Positions 16,688 to 25,098 of a stretch of DNA of 64,000 bases are shown one piece after another. Made by a program: the position numbers and the translations under genes. The notes beneath the pieces are model-generated. The model saw nothing but the letters and a program-made list of their open reading frames with translations. It was not told where the DNA came from and did no database searches. Each line of letters opens with the position of its first letter. The first letter of the stretch is position 1. The stretch covers positions 1,035,295 to 1,099,294 of the forward strand of contig NZ_FNHL01000001.1 in assembly GCF_900103715.1 (NCBI RefSeq). Reading direction: 5' to 3'. The stretch is from Halogranum gelatinilyticum. Lineage in GTDB: Archaea > Halobacteriota > Halobacteria > Halobacteriales > Haloferacaceae.

Positions 16688-17317
16688 TCAGCGGACGAAG
16701 TAGGGTTCGTCGCCAGCGAGGAAGCGGCCGAGGTCGGCCTCGCGGCGGAAGTCGGTCGAACGCAGTGTGTGAAGCCCGTCGACGAGTTCGTCGTGGTCGC
16801 CGTCGTCCCACTCGCTCGGCTCGCGGATGGGGACGACGAGGAAGCCACTGCCACGGATCTCCTTCGCGTGGAGCTGCTCCATGTCGACGACGGTCTTGTG
16901 CGCCTGTGCGGTGTAGTTCTCGAGGACGTAGCGCGTCGCCCGCGCACCCACCGGCAGCAGGACGTGGGCGGCGATGGCGTGGAGTTCCGCGTCGAAAAAG
17001 CGTTCCATATCGCCGTAGTCGTCCTCGGTCGGCTCGTCGCCCTCGGGGACGCACATGTGGAGATACGAGAAGAAGGTCCGTCGCATTCCCGGTTCGTCGC
17101 CGACGCTCCGGAGCAGATCGGCCTCGGCCAACGCGCGCTGGAGACGGAGACCACCCTCGTCGGTGAAGGGAACGCCAGTGTCGACACCGCCGTGGCGACC
17201 GGGATGGTCGCCGACGACGTGGAACTCGGCGTTGGCGTCGCCGTAGCCCGGAACGAACTGCGCACACGACGGGCGCATCCCGAACGGGTTGCTCGTGCGG
17301 TCTGTGACGTTTCTCAC
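16688..17317 (-). CDS. Uracil-DNA glycosylase superfamily protein
   Basis: A 209-residue protein starting at a GTG codon (MRNVTDRTSNPFGM); the 31 codons before it in the open frame fall in the promoter gap. The segment FHVVGDHPGRHGGVDTGVPF resembles the catalytic loop of the UDG fold (VVGExPG), and LLPVGARATRYVL matches the strand after it. Two cysteines near the N-terminus and CVPEG could hold an Fe-S cluster as in family-4 enzymes, but the spacing is not clear. DNA repair of uracil is the likely role. Confidence 0.65.
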   Translation of the reverse strand: MRNVTDRTSNPFGMRPSCAQFVPGYGDANAEFHVVGDHPGRHGGVDTGVPFTDEGGLRLQRALAEADLLRSVGDEPGMRRTFFSYLHMCVPEGDEPTEDDYGDMERFFDAELHAIAAHVLLPVGARATRYVLENYTAQAHKTVVDMEQLHAKEIRGSGFLVVPIREPSEWDDGDHDELVDGLHTLRSTDFRREADLGRFLAGDEPYFVR

Positions 17318-17372
17318 GGCGATTGGTACGGGAGTTGCTGTTTTATGTGACGCGGTTCGAGCCAATACTCCT

Positions 17373-17846
17373 CTAGAGTTCGACGCCGGAGGGGATGAGA
17401 CTCTCCTCACGGAGCAGGCTGCCGTCGGCGTCGTAGACGAGGAAGGTCTGCTTCTCGTAGGTGACGAGCGGCTCGCCTTCGAGCGTGAGCTCGACGCGGT
17501 AGCGACCGTCGTCGGCGTCCGCGACCCGTCCGTACTCGCGCGCGGCGCGGATGAACCGCAGCACGTCCGCGGCGTCCTCGTTCAGTTCGAGGACGAAATC
17601 ACCGGTAAAGCGGTTGGTGACGCCGACGACGCCCGTCGCGGTGGGGTCGTCGACCGACCCCTGCAAGCGGAACGCCACGTCGGTCTCGCCCGCCGAGAGC
17701 AGTTCGTCGTCTGTTCCTGTGAGGCGCTCGCGAAGCAGCTCTGCTGGCCCGCGGAAGTCGATACGGACCAACGGCTTCTCCGGGTCACCCCCGGCATCGA
17801 CCCAGTCGATGTTCCGCACGTCCAACTCGAAGTAATCACGCCTCAT
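17373..17846 (-). CDS. Conserved haloarchaeal protein of unknown function
   Basis: A 157-residue soluble protein starting at MRRDYFELDV, which gives the compact domain; the upstream 61 codons are Arg-rich and unlike haloarchaeal protein. It has several beta strands and an acidic surface, with no signal peptide or membrane helix. From memory it may belong to DUF5793, not verified. It is 55 bases upstream of the UDG-like gene on the same strand, so the two may be co-transcribed. Confidence 0.65.
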   Translation of the reverse strand: MRRDYFELDVRNIDWVDAGGDPEKPLVRIDFRGPAELLRERLTGTDDELLSAGETDVAFRLQGSVDDPTATGVVGVTNRFTGDFVLELNEDAADVLRFIRAAREYGRVADADDGRYRVELTLEGEPLVTYEKQTFLVYDADGSLLREESLIPSGVEL

Positions 17847-18032
17847 TCCGTGGGCTCTGCTTAGGTGTGCCCGCGTATGAACGTAACGCCCGCGACATGG
17901 TGGGCGCGAAGCGACCGGACGCCGCTCATGCGGCCGACAGCGACGGTTTCCCGGCGACCGACGGAGCCGGCGAGCCCCTCGGCGACGGTCTCGAACGTGT
18001 CGGAAGAACGGACAGTCTGGCACTGACACCGG

Positions 18033-18078
18033 TTTTTAAGTACAATCACCCGGTAGAAGCGTGCAGTTACCAGGGGGA
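18033..18078 (+). promoter_or_regulatory. Promoter and ribosome-binding region of pilB
   Basis: A TATA-like element TTTTTAAG lies at 18033-18040. Initiation about 26 bases downstream would leave a leader of roughly 20 bases. The run AGGGGG before the ATG at 18082 could be a Shine-Dalgarno sequence. This supports the ATG at 18082 rather than the GTG at 18061. Confidence 0.5.
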
Positions 18079-18081
18079 TCT

Positions 18082-19713
18082 ATGTCACAAGACAATCGTG
18101 AGCCGTCCGAGGAGGACTTCTTCGCCGGGCTTCGGGAACGGCTCACCCACACAGTGCAGGTGCTTCGAGGCTCGAACCTCGACGTCCGTCCGTTCCGGCC
18201 CGGCGAGGACGGTCCGCTGTCCGACTTCAGCCTCCCGGCTGGGCACGAGGAGATCGACCGCTACTGGGTCAACGCCCCGTACGCCTACGTCGTCGTCACC
18301 CACGACTCCGAGGCGAGCGAACACTACTACCACGTCGTCGAACCCGACGTCACCGACTTCGAGGCCGACCTCTTCGAACGGGTCCTCGTCGACATCCGCG
18401 ACCCGCTGCTCTACCGGTCGGCCGACGGCGACGCCGACGAGGAGACCGTCCTCCGCGAGGAACTCACGGAACTCCTCCAGCAGTACGGCGTCGACATCGG
18501 GATGGCGACCTTCCATACGCTGTTCTACTATCTCTACCGGGACTTCATCGGCTACGGCAAGGCCGACGCGCTGCTCCACGACGACCACATCGAGGACATC
18601 TCCTGTGACGGCTACGACCTGCCAATCTTCATCTACCACGACGACTACAGCGACATCGAGACCAACGTCTCCTTCTCGGAGGGCGAACTCGACGACTACG
18701 TCATCCGACTCGCCCAGCGGTCGGGCCGCCACATCAGCGTCGGCGACCCCGTCGTCAGCACGACGCTCCCCGACGGCTCGCGTGCGGAGCTCTCGCTCGG
18801 CAAGGAGATCACTCCGCGCGGGTCGGCGTTCACCATCCGACAGTACGCCGATGAGCCCTTCACCCCCATCGACCTCATCGACTACGGCACCTTCTCCGTC
18901 GAGATGATGGCCTATCTCTGGCTCTGTATCGAACACAACAAGTCGCTCATCTTCGCCGGCGGGACGGCCTCAGGGAAGACCACCGCGATGAACGCGGTGT
19001 CGATGTTCATCCCCCCGCGCGCGAAGGTGCTCACCATCGAGGACACCCGCGAACTCGCGCTCTACCACGACAACTGGCTCTCCAGCGTCACCCGCGAGCG
19101 GCTCCACGAGGGCACGGACATCGACATGTACGACCTGCTGCGGTCGGCACTCCGCCACCGTCCGGAGTACATCATCGTCGGCGAGGTGCGCGGTGACGAG
19201 GCCGTCACCCTCTTCCAGGCGATGAACACGGGCCACACGACCTTCTCGACGATGCACGCCGACAGCATCGAGACGGTCATCAACCGCCTGGAGAACGACC
19301 CCATCAACGTGCCGCGGGCGATGGTGCAGTCGCTCGATATGCTCTCGATCCAGACGCTCACCCGCTTCGAGGGCGAGCGTGTCCGCCGGTCGAAGGTGCT
19401 CGGCGAGATCGGCGGCATCGACCAGCGGACGGGCGAACTCGACTACTCCTCGGCCTTCCAGTGGGACGCCAACAGCGACAGCTTCCGCCGCAACGACAGC
19501 GACCTGCTCTCGGAGATCCAGTCCGAACGTGGCTGGTCGCGGTCGGAGCTTCTGAAGGAGGTCCGCCGTCGCGAACAGTTCCTCGAATATCTCCAACAGT
19601 ACGGCGTCAACGACTACCGCCGCTTCACCGCCCTCGTCAACGAATACTACGCCACCCCCGAGCGCGTGATGGACCGACTCGCCTCCGGCGCGCCCGAGGC
19701 GAGGGCCGCCTGA
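18082..19713 (+). CDS. pilB: Type II/IV secretion ATPase (PilB/TadA family)
   Basis: A 543-residue secretion-superfamily ATPase. Walker A is GGTASGKT at residues 293-300; the Asp box (IEDTREL) and Walker B/His-box region (IIVGEVRGDEAVTLFQAMNTGHTTFSTMHAD) follow. The N-terminal domain has the YWVNAPYAYVVV block shared with the larger PilB3-type protein at 55584. It powers assembly of type IV pilus-like fibres in the cytoplasm, with the membrane platform encoded next (TGATG overlap). No pilin gene is next to it, so subunits must come from elsewhere. Confidence 0.9.
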   Translation: MSQDNREPSEEDFFAGLRERLTHTVQVLRGSNLDVRPFRPGEDGPLSDFSLPAGHEEIDRYWVNAPYAYVVVTHDSEASEHYYHVVEPDVTDFEADLFERVLVDIRDPLLYRSADGDADEETVLREELTELLQQYGVDIGMATFHTLFYYLYRDFIGYGKADALLHDDHIEDISCDGYDLPIFIYHDDYSDIETNVSFSEGELDDYVIRLAQRSGRHISVGDPVVSTTLPDGSRAELSLGKEITPRGSAFTIRQYADEPFTPIDLIDYGTFSVEMMAYLWLCIEHNKSLIFAGGTASGKTTAMNAVSMFIPPRAKVLTIEDTRELALYHDNWLSSVTRERLHEGTDIDMYDLLRSALRHRPEYIIVGEVRGDEAVTLFQAMNTGHTTFSTMHADSIETVINRLENDPINVPRAMVQSLDMLSIQTLTRFEGERVRRSKVLGEIGGIDQRTGELDYSSAFQWDANSDSFRRNDSDLLSEIQSERGWSRSELLKEVRRREQFLEYLQQYGVNDYRRFTALVNEYYATPERVMDRLASGAPEARAA

Positions 19714-21803
19714 TGCTCTGGGTGGTCCCGCTCGCCGTCGCCGCCGTGCTCTGTCTGGTCGTCGTGCTCGACACCGTCGACAAGCGCATCCGGCTCGCGG
19801 TCACACGGGTCGCACTGGCGCTCTTCGGCGACTACGTCGTCACCGCGGACGACGCCGACCGCCGTCAACAGCAGATGCGCGCGGCCCACATCGGCGTGAC
19901 CCACCGCGTCTACGCCGCCCGGACACTCCTCTACAGCGGGATCTTCGGCGTCGTCGGCAGCCTCCTCGGCATCTATCTCGCGGCGGGGCTCGTCTCGGCA
20001 CTCTCGCTCACGTCCGAGGGTATCCGCGCCTCGCTGCCGTCGACGCTGGGCTTTCTCGGCAACCTCGCAGCCGTCCCGTCGCTCGACATCGGCGAGCTGT
20101 TCGTCCTCCTGCTCTTTGCGAGCGCGACCGTCGGGACGCTGCTGGCCGCCGGTTCGTACTACGCGCGCTGGTTCTATCTCGACCAGCTCGCGGTCGCCCG
20201 CGCGAGTGCCATCGAAGCGACGCTCCCCCGGACCGTCGCGTTCGTCTACGCGCTCTCACGCAGCGGGATGTCGTTTCCGCAGATCCTCCAGACGCTCGTC
20301 GACAACCGGCAGGTCTACGGAGCCTCAGCTACCGAAATCGGCGTCGCCGTCCGCGACATGGACACCTTCGGAACCGACGTCATCACCGCCCTCCAGCGGC
20401 TCGGACGGCGGACGCCCAGCGACGGTCTGGAGGAGTTCTCCGAGAACCTCGCGAGCGTCCTCTCCAGCGGCCGGAGTCTCTCGGACTTCCTCCACGCCCA
20501 GTACGAACGGTACCAAGAGGAGGCGCAGGCCCAACAGGAGCAGTATCTCGAACTGCTCGCGACGTTCGCCGAGGTCTACGTCACGGTGCTCGTCGCCGGA
20601 CCGCTGTTCTTCATCACCATCCTCATCGTCATCGGCCTGGTGTTGCAGGACACGCTGACGTTCATCCGGTTCATCTCGTATCTCGGCATCCCACTGGCGA
20701 GCGCGGCGTTCATCGTCTACATCGACAGCATGGCGAACGCGACGCGGTTACACGGCGACAGCCGGCTGTCGCCCCGTCAGTCGTTCACCCGCTCGTCGTT
20801 CGCGGCCGACGGCGGCGTCCGCTCGGCGACGGCGTCCGAGCGGCTCAACCGGCGAGTGCTCGCGACCTACGACCGGCTCCGTCCGGTCAAGCGGTGGCTC
20901 GACGACCCCATGGAGATGGTCCTTCGCCATCCTCTCTGGTCGCTCACCGTCACCGCGCCGGTCGGTCTCGCCTACGTCGCTCTGCAGGCGGACCTGCCGG
21001 GTCGGACGCTCCCACCGCTGGAGCGGTTCGACCTCTACAAGGCGTTGGACCTCATCGACGACCCGCTCGTCCACGCGACGATTCTCGTGCTCATCGTCTT
21101 CTCTCTGGCCTACGAGGCGCGGAAACGCCGCCTGCGTGCGATGGAGATGGCGATTCCGGACTTCCTCGACCGGCTCGCGAGCGTCAACGAGGCCGGACTC
21201 ACCGTCGTCCAGAGCGTCAAGCGCGTCTCGGAGAGCGACCTCGGCGCGCTCACGCCCGAGGTCAGGCGCGCGTGGCGCGACATCCAGTGGGGTGCCGACG
21301 CAGAGCGCGCCCTCCTGCGGATGGCTCACCGGACGTCGTCGCCGACGGTCATCCGTGCGGCGACGCTCATCACCAACGCGATGCGCGCGACCGACGACAT
21401 CGCACCCGTCCTCCGCATCGCCGCCGACGAGGCACAGTCCAGCCGTCGCCTCCGCCGCGAGCGTCGCAACGAGATGGTCACCTACCTGCTCGTCATCTAC
21501 ATCTCGTTTTTCGTCTTCATCGGCATCATCGCCGCACTGACGGTGTCGTTCCTCCCGGCCATCGAGGCGACCCAGAGCGTCAGTACGGGTGCCCCCTCGG
21601 GAATCGTCTCCGGCGGCGTCTTCAGCGGCATCGGCGACGTCGACACCGACGCCTACCGGCTCTTGCTCTACCACACCGCGGTCATCCAGGCGGTCTGTTC
21701 GGGTCTCATCGCTGGACAGCTCGGTGAGGGGACCGTCTCCGACGGCGCGAAACACGCCGCGATCCTCCTGACCATCGCTCACGTCTCGTTCCTCCTGATG
21801 TGA
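19713..21803 (+). CDS. pilC: Type II secretion F / TadC-like pilus platform protein (PilC)
   Basis: A 696-residue multi-pass membrane protein with two T2SF domains. Each has a cytosolic helical part (for example ATLPRTVAFVYALSRSGMSFPQIL and AIPDFLDRLASVNEAGLTVVQSVK) followed by membrane helices. The start at MLWVVPLAV begins a hydrophobic segment and overlaps the pilB stop. The longer frame upstream is Arg-rich shadow. It is the inner-membrane platform for the PilB ATPase. The gene ends 47 bases before a methyltransferase gene. Confidence 0.9.
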   Translation: MLWVVPLAVAAVLCLVVVLDTVDKRIRLAVTRVALALFGDYVVTADDADRRQQQMRAAHIGVTHRVYAARTLLYSGIFGVVGSLLGIYLAAGLVSALSLTSEGIRASLPSTLGFLGNLAAVPSLDIGELFVLLLFASATVGTLLAAGSYYARWFYLDQLAVARASAIEATLPRTVAFVYALSRSGMSFPQILQTLVDNRQVYGASATEIGVAVRDMDTFGTDVITALQRLGRRTPSDGLEEFSENLASVLSSGRSLSDFLHAQYERYQEEAQAQQEQYLELLATFAEVYVTVLVAGPLFFITILIVIGLVLQDTLTFIRFISYLGIPLASAAFIVYIDSMANATRLHGDSRLSPRQSFTRSSFAADGGVRSATASERLNRRVLATYDRLRPVKRWLDDPMEMVLRHPLWSLTVTAPVGLAYVALQADLPGRTLPPLERFDLYKALDLIDDPLVHATILVLIVFSLAYEARKRRLRAMEMAIPDFLDRLASVNEAGLTVVQSVKRVSESDLGALTPEVRRAWRDIQWGADAERALLRMAHRTSSPTVIRAATLITNAMRATDDIAPVLRIAADEAQSSRRLRRERRNEMVTYLLVIYISFFVFIGIIAALTVSFLPAIEATQSVSTGAPSGIVSGGVFSGIGDVDTDAYRLLLYHTAVIQAVCSGLIAGQLGEGTVSDGAKHAAILLTIAHVSFLLM

Positions 21804-21850
21804 GTCGCTGAAGTCGTCGGGACTTTATCCGACCCATCGAATCCCCCGCT

Positions 21851-22483
21851 ATGGACGCGGACCCACAGGCGACCTACGACCGCATCGCGACACACTTCGC
21901 GTCGACTCGCGAGTACGCCTGGCCCGAGGTCGAGCAGTTCGTCGACGAGCGGAGCGCGCCGGACCAGCGCGCGCTCGACCTCGGCTGCGGCAACGGCCGC
22001 CACGCGGAACTGCTCGCCGGCCACGTCGACCGCGTCGTCGGCCTCGACGTGAGCCGCGGCCTGCTCGACGAGGCGGCCGCCCGCGCCGCCGACCGGGAGT
22101 TCGCGGTCGACCTCGTTCACGGCGACGCTGCCCGGATTCCCTTCCGCGACGACGTGTTCGACCTCGCGGTCTACGTCGCCACCCTCCACCACCTGCCGGA
22201 CCGCGAGACCCGCGTCGCCAGCCTCTCGGAACTCGCACGCGTGCTGACGCCGGAGGGCCACGCCGTCGTCAGCGTCTGGAGCACCGAACACGACACCTTC
22301 GACGAGACCGAAGGCTTCGATACGACCGTCGACTGGACGCTCCCCGGCGGCGAGACGGTCGGTCGCTTCTACCACATCTACGACCCCGAGGAGTTCCGCG
22401 CGGACCTCGCTGCCAGCGACCTCCGCGTCGTCGAGCAGTTCGTCTCCAGCGGCAACTGCTACGCTGTCGTTGGCGGTCGCTGA
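21851..22483 (+). CDS. Trm9-like SAM-dependent methyltransferase
   Basis: A 210-residue methyltransferase. SAM motif I is LDLGCGNGRHAELL (DLGCGNGR at residues 43-50). The N-terminal block YDRIATHFASTREYAWPEV closely follows the pattern of eukaryotic Trm9/ALKBH8 enzymes, which methylate the carboxymethyl group of wobble uridine in tRNA. The end VEQFVSSGNCYAVV also fits. A role in U34 modification is therefore a reasonable inference, not proven. It is the only gene on this strand between pilC and the KaiC-like operon. Confidence 0.75.
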   Translation: MDADPQATYDRIATHFASTREYAWPEVEQFVDERSAPDQRALDLGCGNGRHAELLAGHVDRVVGLDVSRGLLDEAAARAADREFAVDLVHGDAARIPFRDDVFDLAVYVATLHHLPDRETRVASLSELARVLTPEGHAVVSVWSTEHDTFDETEGFDTTVDWTLPGGETVGRFYHIYDPEEFRADLAASDLRVVEQFVSSGNCYAVVGGR

Positions 22484-22573
22484 GACAGGCCTCGGCGGAG
22501 GACCGTTCGTCCAGCGGACGGCAGTCGAGGTCGTCTCGGGAACGAAGTGAGTTCGGAGGAAGTTAGAAGTGAG

Positions 22574-23197
22574 TTAGAACGCTTCCCAGTCAGTCGGTGC
22601 GTCCAGCCGTCCGCGACGGCGGAGTTCGCGGCCGTCGTCGGTCTCGCGTGTCTCGATAATCGCGTCGAAGGGGTCGTAGAGCGTGTGGAGGGTCTGTTCG
22701 TCGTGCATCGTCGAGCCGACGACGGAGACACAGGACCACGAGAGGTCCTCGACGCGGTCGAGGAAGACCCGGAGGAACTGATAGACGCGTTGGGCGTCCC
22801 AGTACATCAGGAGCGTCGACAGCGAGGAGAGACCGACGGCGACGTGCTCGCGGTCCTCGAACTGCTCGGTGAGCGTGGTAAACTGGATGCCGAGCTGGGT
22901 GAGGTTCTCCGGCGACCCCACGTGGCGGACGAGATCGTCGCCGTCGGCGTCGGCGTCGCCGGCGGAACCCGCGCAGTCGACGACGCCGACCGACTCGGAT
23001 GGGAACCCGGCGAGTTCGTGGACGTCCCGGCGTATCGTCGCCGCCTGCGTGTCCGTGGAGACGACAATGAGATCGTCGGCAGTCGCCGCGAGGAGTCGGA
23101 GCATGACGGTGTACTTCCCCGTCATGGGCGGCCCGGAGACGAGTAGCGACTCGCCGGGGGAGAGTGGCTCGGAGAGAAGAGCGGGGAGACCGGACAT
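22574..23197 (-). CDS. KaiC/RecA-like ATPase, divergent
   Basis: A 207-residue protein starting at MSGLPALLSE. It has a P-loop GPPMTGKYT at residues 22-30, then a RecA-like core (LIVVSTDTQAATIRRDV, VAVGLSSLSTLLMYWD as a possible Walker B strand). It is shorter and more divergent than the KaiC-like protein two genes upstream. It is third in an operon whose promoter carries two copies of the motility-island palindrome, so a role in taxis signalling or archaellum control is inferred from context only. Confidence 0.65.
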   Translation of the reverse strand: MSGLPALLSEPLSPGESLLVSGPPMTGKYTVMLRLLAATADDLIVVSTDTQAATIRRDVHELAGFPSESVGVVDCAGSAGDADADGDDLVRHVGSPENLTQLGIQFTTLTEQFEDREHVAVGLSSLSTLLMYWDAQRVYQFLRVFLDRVEDLSWSCVSVVGSTMHDEQTLHTLYDPFDAIIETRETDDGRELRRRGRLDAPTDWEAF

Positions 23198-23245
23198 ACG
23201 ATACCTGCGCGACGGAGACACAAAACGTTTGACTGTCGTGTTCCG

Positions 23246-23662
23246 TCAGTCGCGCCGCAGGAAGTCGGGAAGATTCAGTCGGTCGCGGCCGTCGGCACGG
23301 GGCCGGTCGAGCAGCGTCGTCCGCGCGAGCGACGGCGGGAGGTCGAAGCGACTCGGCGGCCGATGGCGGTCGACGACGGTCTCCAGCGACGTCGACTCGC
23401 CGTCGACGAGCGTTCGCCACATCGTCCTTGCGTCCGCGTCGCTCGCCGTCTGTCGGAACTCGTTGGCTTCCTGTCGGCCTTCGCGGTAGGCGAGTTCGAC
23501 CATACTGCGCTCGTAGCTGGTGTCGACCGTCGCCCGGAGGCGGTCGTACTCGTCGGGGTGACGCTCGCCCATGGCCGCAGCGACGCCGAGGGCGTAGGCC
23601 CGGTGGAGCACCTCGTCACGCGAGAGGTCCGTCCAGTCGGTCCCGAGTTCGGCGGCGTACAC
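23246..23662 (-). CDS. Conserved haloarchaeal protein, KaiC-like operon
   Basis: A 138-residue soluble protein. The first 75 residues are helical (DEVLHRAYALGVAAAMGERHPDEYDRL, then SYERSMVELAYREGRQEA), and the tail is basic and Pro-rich (RHRPPSRFDLPP). No known domain is recognised. It starts 2 bases after the stop of the KaiC-like gene and ends 48 bases before the next ATPase, so it is the middle gene of the operon. It could be a partner of the two ATPases. Confidence 0.6.
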   Translation of the reverse strand: MYAAELGTDWTDLSRDEVLHRAYALGVAAAMGERHPDEYDRLRATVDTSYERSMVELAYREGRQEANEFRQTASDADARTMWRTLVDGESTSLETVVDRHRPPSRFDLPPSLARTTLLDRPRADGRDRLNLPDFLRRD

Positions 23663-23664
23663 GG

Positions 23665-24360
23665 CTACTCACCCGGGGCTTCGCCGGGATGGACGACCAG
23701 TCCCTGGTCGGTGAACTCGACGCGGTTGATGTCCGTGTCGACGTCGGTCCCGCGCATCTTGACCACCTGCACGCCCCGGTTCATCCCGCCCTCGTCGAGG
23801 TAGTTGTGGAAGAAGATGACCCCGTGGGCCAGATAATGTTCGTCCGTGTACGCCGAGGGGTCGGTCATCTCCGAGATGAGGATCGTCGTCGCGTTCGTCC
23901 GCTTCAGCGACGAGAGGAACTGGATGACGGTGTCCTCGTCGTCCGAGAGGAAATACCGCAGCAGCATCGTCGAGTCGATGATGAGCCGGTCGATGTCCCG
24001 CGACTGGACGAACGAGACGATGCGGTTGCTGAGACTGGAGCGGTCGCGACGCTCGCCGGGCAGCCCGAAGAACCGCTTGCCGTCCGAGGAGAATGCGTCG
24101 AGGTAGGTGACGCCCTCCGTCGAGAGTGCCCGCTTGAAGCCGAAGTCGAAACTGTCCATGTCGGAGACGATGTCCGCCTTCGTCTCGTGCATACTGATGT
24201 AGAGACATTTGTCGCCCTGCATGGCGCCGCGGGTGAGAAACTGCGAGGAGAACGTGGTCTTTCCGCTGCCCGGCGGCCCGCTCAAGAGATACAGCCGCCC
24301 TGCGGGCATCCCACCACCGACGAGTTCGTCGAAGCCATCGACGCCGCTTGCGATTCGCAT
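23665..24360 (-). CDS. KaiC-like RecA-superfamily ATPase
   Basis: A 231-residue single KaiC domain. It begins RIASGVDGFDELVGGGMPAGRL, then Walker A GPPGSGKT at residues 28-35. Walker B is likely DRLIIDST. The C-terminal blocks (MRGTDVDTDINRVEFTDQGLVV) fit the COG0467 family. These proteins act in signalling and control; ArlH of the archaellum is a relative. The gene leads a three-gene operon. Its promoter region has a TATA-like element 24383-24390 and two palindromes of the motility-island type (24405-24418, 24437-24450). Confidence 0.8.
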   Translation of the reverse strand: MRIASGVDGFDELVGGGMPAGRLYLLSGPPGSGKTTFSSQFLTRGAMQGDKCLYISMHETKADIVSDMDSFDFGFKRALSTEGVTYLDAFSSDGKRFFGLPGERRDRSSLSNRIVSFVQSRDIDRLIIDSTMLLRYFLSDDEDTVIQFLSSLKRTNATTILISEMTDPSAYTDEHYLAHGVIFFHNYLDEGGMNRGVQVVKMRGTDVDTDINRVEFTDQGLVVHPGEAPGE

Positions 24361-24382
24361 AGGACAACGCTCTGAGTGGCCG

Positions 24383-24418
24383 TAGATAAGTGTTCGTCCC
24401 CGGTTTTCAGGGCTGATA
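24383..24418 (-). promoter_or_regulatory. Motility-type operator and TATA element before the KaiC-like operon
   Basis: The palindrome TTTCA-GGGC-TGATA (24405-24418; four of five bases of the first half-site fit) is centred 25 bases upstream of a TATA-like CTTATCTA on the minus strand (24383-24390). That element lies about 27 bases from the ATG, so the transcript would be nearly leaderless. Confidence 0.7.
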
Positions 24419-24436
24419 ACGACAAGAGACCGGGGT

Positions 24437-24450
24437 TCTCAACCCTGATA
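24437..24450 (-). promoter_or_regulatory. Second motility-type operator before the KaiC-like operon
   Basis: TCTCA-ACCC-TGATA, one mismatch from the consensus. Its centre is 32 bases, about three helical turns, upstream of the first copy. It has no separate TATA element, so it probably acts together with the proximal site. Confidence 0.5.
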
Positions 24451-24467
24451 CTGGCAGGGGACGGTTC

Positions 24468-24908
24468 CTACGCGGCGGCTTCCGGCTCGGCGCGCTCGCG
24501 GTCGATCTCCGGTTCGACCCAGACGACGAAGCCGTCGTCGCGCTTGACGATGCCGCGGATGGACTCCTCGTCGGCGAGGGTGGTCTCGTCGACGTCCTCC
24601 TCGGTCACGGTCACGACCTGGTAGACCTCGTCGACGACCCAGCCGATGGCACCCTGGTCGCCGGTCGTCTCGGGGTCGAAGACGACGATGCGGTTCCGCG
24701 CGCCGTCGCCCTCGATGCCGAAGACGGTCTTGGGGTCGATGATCGAAGTCGTCCGGCCGCGCAGGTCCATGACGCCCTCGACGTGCGGTGGCGAGTTCGG
24801 AATCATCGTCAGCTCACCGGCGTCGACGATCTCGTCGATGTAGGCGATGTCGAGGCAGTACGACTCGCCGCCGAGACCGAATTCGAGTACTTGTGTTGGT
24901 TGTGACAT
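24468..24908 (-). CDS. cheW: Chemotaxis adaptor CheW
   Basis: A 146-residue CheW: double beta-barrel SH3-like domain with the blocks FGLGGESYCLDIAYIDEIV, VEGVMDLRGRTTSIID and the end WVVDEVYQVVTVTEEDV. It links transducers to the CheA kinase at the inner face of the membrane or in soluble arrays. The C-terminal tail is acidic. It is divergent from cheB across a 190-base gap that holds a palindrome suited to drive both directions. Confidence 0.92.
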   Translation of the reverse strand: MSQPTQVLEFGLGGESYCLDIAYIDEIVDAGELTMIPNSPPHVEGVMDLRGRTTSIIDPKTVFGIEGDGARNRIVVFDPETTGDQGAIGWVVDEVYQVVTVTEEDVDETTLADEESIRGIVKRDDGFVVWVEPEIDRERAEPEAAA

Positions 24909-24935
24909 CGGTTGACAGTTCGTGAGTCCAGCGGC

Positions 24936-24992
24936 CTCAAAAGGGTATCCCCCGGATTATCAGCACTGATTATTTGGACGGAGCGTTTATCC
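24936..24992. promoter_or_regulatory. Bidirectional motility-type operator between cheW and cheB
   Basis: The palindrome TATCA-GCAC-TGATT (24958-24971) is flanked at nearly equal distance by two TATA-like elements: CTTTTGAG on the minus strand (24936-24943, 25 bases from the centre) for cheW, and GTTTATCC on the plus strand (24985-24992, 24 bases from the centre) for cheB-cheA. The plus transcript would have a leader of about 85 bases. Confidence 0.65.
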
Positions 24993-25098
24993 GACCGGTA
25001 TCTGAAGGAGTGTCAAGGTTGAGCCAGGATGCCGCAGCGAGGATATACCACAGGACGGACGGGGGCGACGACGCCCGCGTCCACGCGAGGAGAATCGG

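Noticed and set aside
18061-18081. GTG at 18061 as the start of pilB
   Set aside because: It lies at the expected transcript start, while the ATG at 18082 has a purine-rich run before it.
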